From NCBI GenBank assembly GCA_038849555.1, contig JAWCMT010000054.1, forward strand, positions 1-7,430: a stretch of 7,430 nucleotides of DNA. Direction: 5' to 3'. The position numbers and the translations under genes were made by a program. Of the stretch, positions 5,557-7,430 are shown in pieces. Numbering within the stretch: position 1 is the stretch's first letter; each line of letters starts with the position of its first letter. Below the pieces are notes generated by a model that did not search any database, was not told the DNA's origin, and saw only the letters and a list, made by a program, of their open reading frames with translations. The stretch is from JAOAIV01 sp038849555 (GTDB taxonomy: Archaea > Thermoproteota > Bathyarchaeia > Bathyarchaeales > Bathycorpusculaceae).

Positions 5557-6669
5557 TCAGCGCTCAAAGAGCGCTTTCTCCAAATTCTCCTTAACCGCGG
5601 CGACATCGTGGCTTGCGAAATACCAGTCGATGGTTTTTTGGAATCCTTCTTTGTAAGAGACTTTAGGAGCCCAACCCAAGACGCTACGCGCTTTAGTCAA
5701 GTCTGCCGCTCTAGACGCGACGCCTTGAGGCTTGCTCAGATCATGAATGATACGCTTTGGCCTCCATCCTACTATGTCAAACACTAATTCAGCAGCCTGA
5801 TTAAGCGTTAAGCGGTCGCTGCGCCCTGCGTTCACGGCGGAGCCATCTTCGATTTTCTCGGAAGCCAATATGAGGGCGTCAACTATGTCTTGGACGTAAG
5901 TGAAGTTTCGGTCTTGCTCGCCGGTGCCCCAGATGACAAACGGATCCATTTTGATGAAGGCCTTAGCGATCAGAGCGATGATGGCGTGGGTTTCGTTTTC
6001 TCTCGGTCCGTAAGCGGTGAATATCCGCACTGACGCGGTTTTCATGCCATATTCCCTGTGGTAAGCGCGGAGAGCCATTTCACCCATTAACTTGGCCCAG
6101 CCGTACTCCAAATCAGCAAGCGCCTTGTCCCGCATGAAAGGATCAGCATCATCTTCCTTGAGCAGATAACTGGAGCCCGCCTGTTCCTGGAGATAAGCAG
6201 GGTACACGCATGCAGAACTCGCGAAGCATACGCGGTCTACGCCGGCTTTACATGCCTCCTCGAAGACTAATTGGTCTAAAATCATGTTTGTGCAGCATTC
6301 AGCGGGATGCGACGCTATGTAGCCGCGGCCTCCGTGAAGCGCAGCAAGATGGAATACTATGTCGACGTCTTCAACCATGCGTCTTGTGAAGCGCTTATCC
6401 TTAAGGTCGCCTCTGCAAATCGTTAATCCTTCACAAGTCCACATGTCTGAGCCTTTCTTTGTTAACGGATATTCTAAATTTGATAGTTTTCCGCTGGAAA
6501 AGTCGTCGGCAATCCTGACTTCGGCGCCACGGGCTAGCAGCGTATCAACCAGATGGCTTCCTATGAAGGAGGCGCCGCCTGTTACCAGCATCAATTTGCC
6601 TTTCAACTTTTTATAGCCCCGCGATTGTAAATGTTTATTTAAAGCGACCACAGCAATTAAACTTTTCAT
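5557..6669 (-). CDS. NAD-dependent nucleotide-sugar epimerase, GDP-mannose 3,5-epimerase-like extended SDR
   Basis: Extended short-chain dehydrogenase/reductase of 370 residues acting on a nucleotide sugar in the cytoplasm. The Rossmann NAD site is VTGGASFIGSH (29-39), followed by HLAA (107-110), a serine motif ASSACVYP (150-157) and the catalytic YxxxK as Y189 and K193. The stretch from LHGGRGYIASH through SSACVYP, WGTGEQDRNFTYVQD (247-261), GVASRAADL (316-324) and LGWAPK (331-336) closely follows plant GDP-mannose 3,5-epimerase as I recall it, including the active-site cysteine (C154). The second acid/base lysine of that enzyme appears to be H228 here and the loop before it is shorter, so the exact reaction may differ. 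ATG 6669 is favoured by a TATA box just upstream, although it adds about 25 residues before the Rossmann strand; ATG 6591 is an alternative. It is upstream of the GT2 gene and divergent from the beta-helix gene. Confidence 0.88.
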   Translation of the reverse strand: MKSLIAVVALNKHLQSRGYKKLKGKLMLVTGGASFIGSHLVDTLLARGAEVRIADDFSSGKLSNLEYPLTKKGSDMWTCEGLTICRGDLKDKRFTRRMVEDVDIVFHLAALHGGRGYIASHPAECCTNMILDQLVFEEACKAGVDRVCFASSACVYPAYLQEQAGSSYLLKEDDADPFMRDKALADLEYGWAKLMGEMALRAYHREYGMKTASVRIFTAYGPRENETHAIIALIAKAFIKMDPFVIWGTGEQDRNFTYVQDIVDALILASEKIEDGSAVNAGRSDRLTLNQAAELVFDIVGWRPKRIIHDLSKPQGVASRAADLTKARSVLGWAPKVSYKEGFQKTIDWYFASHDVAAVKENLEKALFER

Positions 6670-6699
6670 TTACTGGCATTGCGAGCATAAGCAAATTTC

Positions 6700-6709
6700 T
6701 TAATATACT
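6700..6709 (-). promoter_or_regulatory. TATA box of the epimerase gene
   Basis: On the minus strand AGTATATTAA is centred near 6704 and predicts a start near 6677, about eight bases before the ATG at 6669. It supports the long form of the epimerase and suggests a very short leader with no Shine-Dalgarno site. Confidence 0.5.
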
Positions 6710-6734
6710 GATTATTAAAATTTGAATTATTAGC

Positions 6735-6828
6735 TGCAAACTTGTGGCAACTCAGCGCGTTAACGTGTGTTCCTTTAATGGAACAAAATGTTCCTTAAGA
6801 AGAGTGAAATATGCTCATGCAAACTTGT
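6735..6828. repeat. 11-bp exact direct repeat flanking the palindromes
   Basis: TGCAAACTTGT occurs at 6735-6745 and again at 6818-6828 in the same orientation, 83 bp apart, close to eight helical turns. An exact 11-mer repeat is unlikely by chance in so short an intergenic region. The copies bracket the interlocking inverted repeat and the second copy is directly upstream of the beta-helix gene. They may be paired regulator sites or traces of a small duplication. Confidence 0.6.
6768..6794. promoter_or_regulatory. Interlocking inverted repeats, candidate operator
   Basis: Three six-base half-sites alternate in direction: TGTTCC (6768-6773), GGAACA (6780-6785) and TGTTCC (6789-6794). The second and third form a perfect palindrome around a three-base spacer AAA; the first and second form another around TTTAAT. 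The first and third are direct repeats 21 bp apart, two helical turns. It sits centrally between divergent promoters, as expected for a dimeric regulator binding cooperatively. It could instead form alternative hairpins if transcribed. Confidence 0.5.
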
Positions 6829-6845
6829 ATAACAGTGGAAGACGA

Positions 6846-7430
6846 ATGAGGAAGACTCTTTTGCTGGAAGCACTTGCGCTATTGCTGCTTTTCTCTTCAG
6901 CCTACAAAATAAATCCCGCATCCACAATTGAGGCGCATATTACTGTTGTGCCAGATGATTATCCTACAATCCAGGAGGCAGCAGCCCACGCCGTTGATAG
7001 CGATACAATGCTTTTCAAAGCGGGAACGTACCTGGTTGATGAAAACTCGGCAATTTTGATAGATAAGACGCTGTCCTTGCTTGGCGAAGACNNNNNNNNN
7101 NCAAACTATTATACTGAACCATACGCGTCCGGCTGCAAGATAATTAATAACAACATCGTTAATAATTCTGAAGGCATACGACCACAAAGAAACAACCTGC
7201 TCATAGCAGAAAATAATATAACCAAAAACACTGTTGGCATCTCTGGATATAATACGGAAAACATCATTATCGCCCGTAATCGCATAACTGAAAACAGATA
7301 CGGCATAAACATCGGCATATGCAGAAACGTAACTGTAATCGAAAACCAAATCGCTAAAAACACTTACGGGTTAAATCTTGTTTATTACGGACCCTACCTA
7401 ATTAGCAGCAACAACATAGCGAATAACAGT
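6846..7430 (+). CDS. Secreted right-handed parallel beta-helix protein (NosD/PbH1-type), 3' truncated and gapped
   Basis: Start of a probable extracellular beta-helix protein. ATG 6846 opens a frame with a signal peptide: basic RK, then a hydrophobic stretch over about residues 5-20 (with an unusual E8) and possible cleavage near A30. Next comes ITVVPDDYPTIQEAAAHA and FKAGTYLVD, the entry motif common to archaeal and bacterial beta-helix surface proteins. After the ten-N gap the same frame stays open to the window end with regular coils of about 22 residues. Isoleucines of the NxI motif fall at residues 104, 125, 147, 169 and 191 if the gap is taken as ten bases. Potential N-glycosylation sequons occur at N106, N124, N161 and N193. 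Function is not predictable; such proteins may bind or cleave polysaccharide or simply be structural. It is divergent from the epimerase/GT2 genes. The 3' end lies outside the window. Confidence 0.85.
   Translation, partial: MRKTLLLEALALLLLFSSAYKINPASTIEAHITVVPDDYPTIQEAAAHAVDSDTMLFKAGTYLVDENSAILIDKTLSLLGEDXXXXNYYTEPYASGCKIINNNIVNNSEGIRPQRNNLLIAENNITKNTVGISGYNTENIIIARNRITENRYGINIGICRNVTVIENQIAKNTYGLNLVYYGPYLISSNNIANNS
7092..7101. other. Assembly gap (ten Ns) inside the beta-helix gene
   Basis: Ten undetermined bases interrupt the coding sequence. The frame happens to be the same on both sides. However, the region between LSLLGED and the first coil normally holds an extra stretch, often containing a TIIDG-like strand and further coils, so the true gap is probably longer than ten bases. 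Confidence 0.9.
7140..7430 (+). repeat. Tandem beta-helix coils (about 66-bp period at protein level)
   Basis: Five successive coils carry the patterns NNIVNNSEGI, NNITKNTVGI, NRITENRYGI, NQIAKNTYGL and NNIANNS, spaced 21, 22, 22 and 22 residues. The DNA has diverged, so this is a structural repeat and not a recent tandem duplication. The asparagine ladder is typical of right-handed beta-helices. Confidence 0.8.

Noticed and set aside
6359..6616. Plus-strand ORF antisense to the epimerase N-terminus
   Set aside because: It lies opposite the conserved Rossmann region and has no independent support.
6780..6794. Resemblance of GGAACAAAATGTTCC to a eukaryotic steroid-receptor response element
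   Set aside because: Coincidental in an archaeal context; only the palindromic symmetry is meaningful here.
6897..7363. Two antisense ORFs across the N-gap region
   Set aside because: The plus-strand reading gives a signal peptide plus regular beta-helix coils; the antisense products are unspecific and one spans undetermined bases.
1..7430. Mobile element, CRISPR array, toxin-antitoxin or defence system
   Set aside because: No transposase, integrase, terminal inverted repeats, regular spacer-repeat pattern or defence-type domain was seen.

Overview
The window looks archaeal, most likely from a metagenome-assembled genome. The evidence is a half 23S rRNA gene with archaeal-type helices, an RNase P protein of the Rpp21/Rpr2 type, a short stand-alone YhbY/CRM protein, TATA/BRE-like boxes 20-35 bp ahead of most genes, GTGA-type Shine-Dalgarno sites, and TTG or nearly leaderless starts. 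A run of ten Ns at 7092-7101 marks an assembly gap. Gene content would suit a TACK lineage such as Bathyarchaeia, but that placement is a guess.

Layout. Positions 1 to about 1722 are the 5' half (E. coli positions 1 to about 1520) of a 23S rRNA gene on the minus strand; the 3' half lies beyond base 1. Positions 1723-2105 hold its leader, with two hairpins and candidate promoters, followed by the start region of a divergent gene. Positions 2106-2816 encode a DUF72/YecE-like protein. It meets a minus-strand pair tail to tail: yhbY-like (2811-3101) and RNase P component 4 (3104-3421). A divergent promoter region (3422-3601) leads into a UPF0104/flippase-like membrane protein (3602-4657). That gene converges with a minus-strand pair: a dolichol-phosphate-mannose-synthase-like GT2 (4717-5511) and a GDP-mannose-3,5-epimerase-like SDR (5557-6669). 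A 176-bp divergent intergenic region (6670-6845) carries interlocking inverted repeats and an 11-bp direct repeat. A secreted right-handed beta-helix protein starts at 6846 and runs off the window.

How the genes may work together. The left half is RNA biology: rRNA, tRNA processing by RNase P, and an RNA-binding CRM protein probably tied to ribosome assembly. The right half reads as a small cell-surface glycan module. The epimerase would make or modify a nucleotide sugar, the GT2 would transfer a sugar to a lipid carrier, the UPF0104 protein would act on the lipid-linked product at the membrane, and the secreted, sequon-bearing beta-helix protein could be a surface target. This functional chain is inference from family and proximity. 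I see no mobile element, CRISPR array, tRNA or clearly new system. The points most worth a second look are the apparent absence of a 16S gene upstream of the 23S, the repeat architecture at 6735-6828, and the altered catalytic position in the epimerase.
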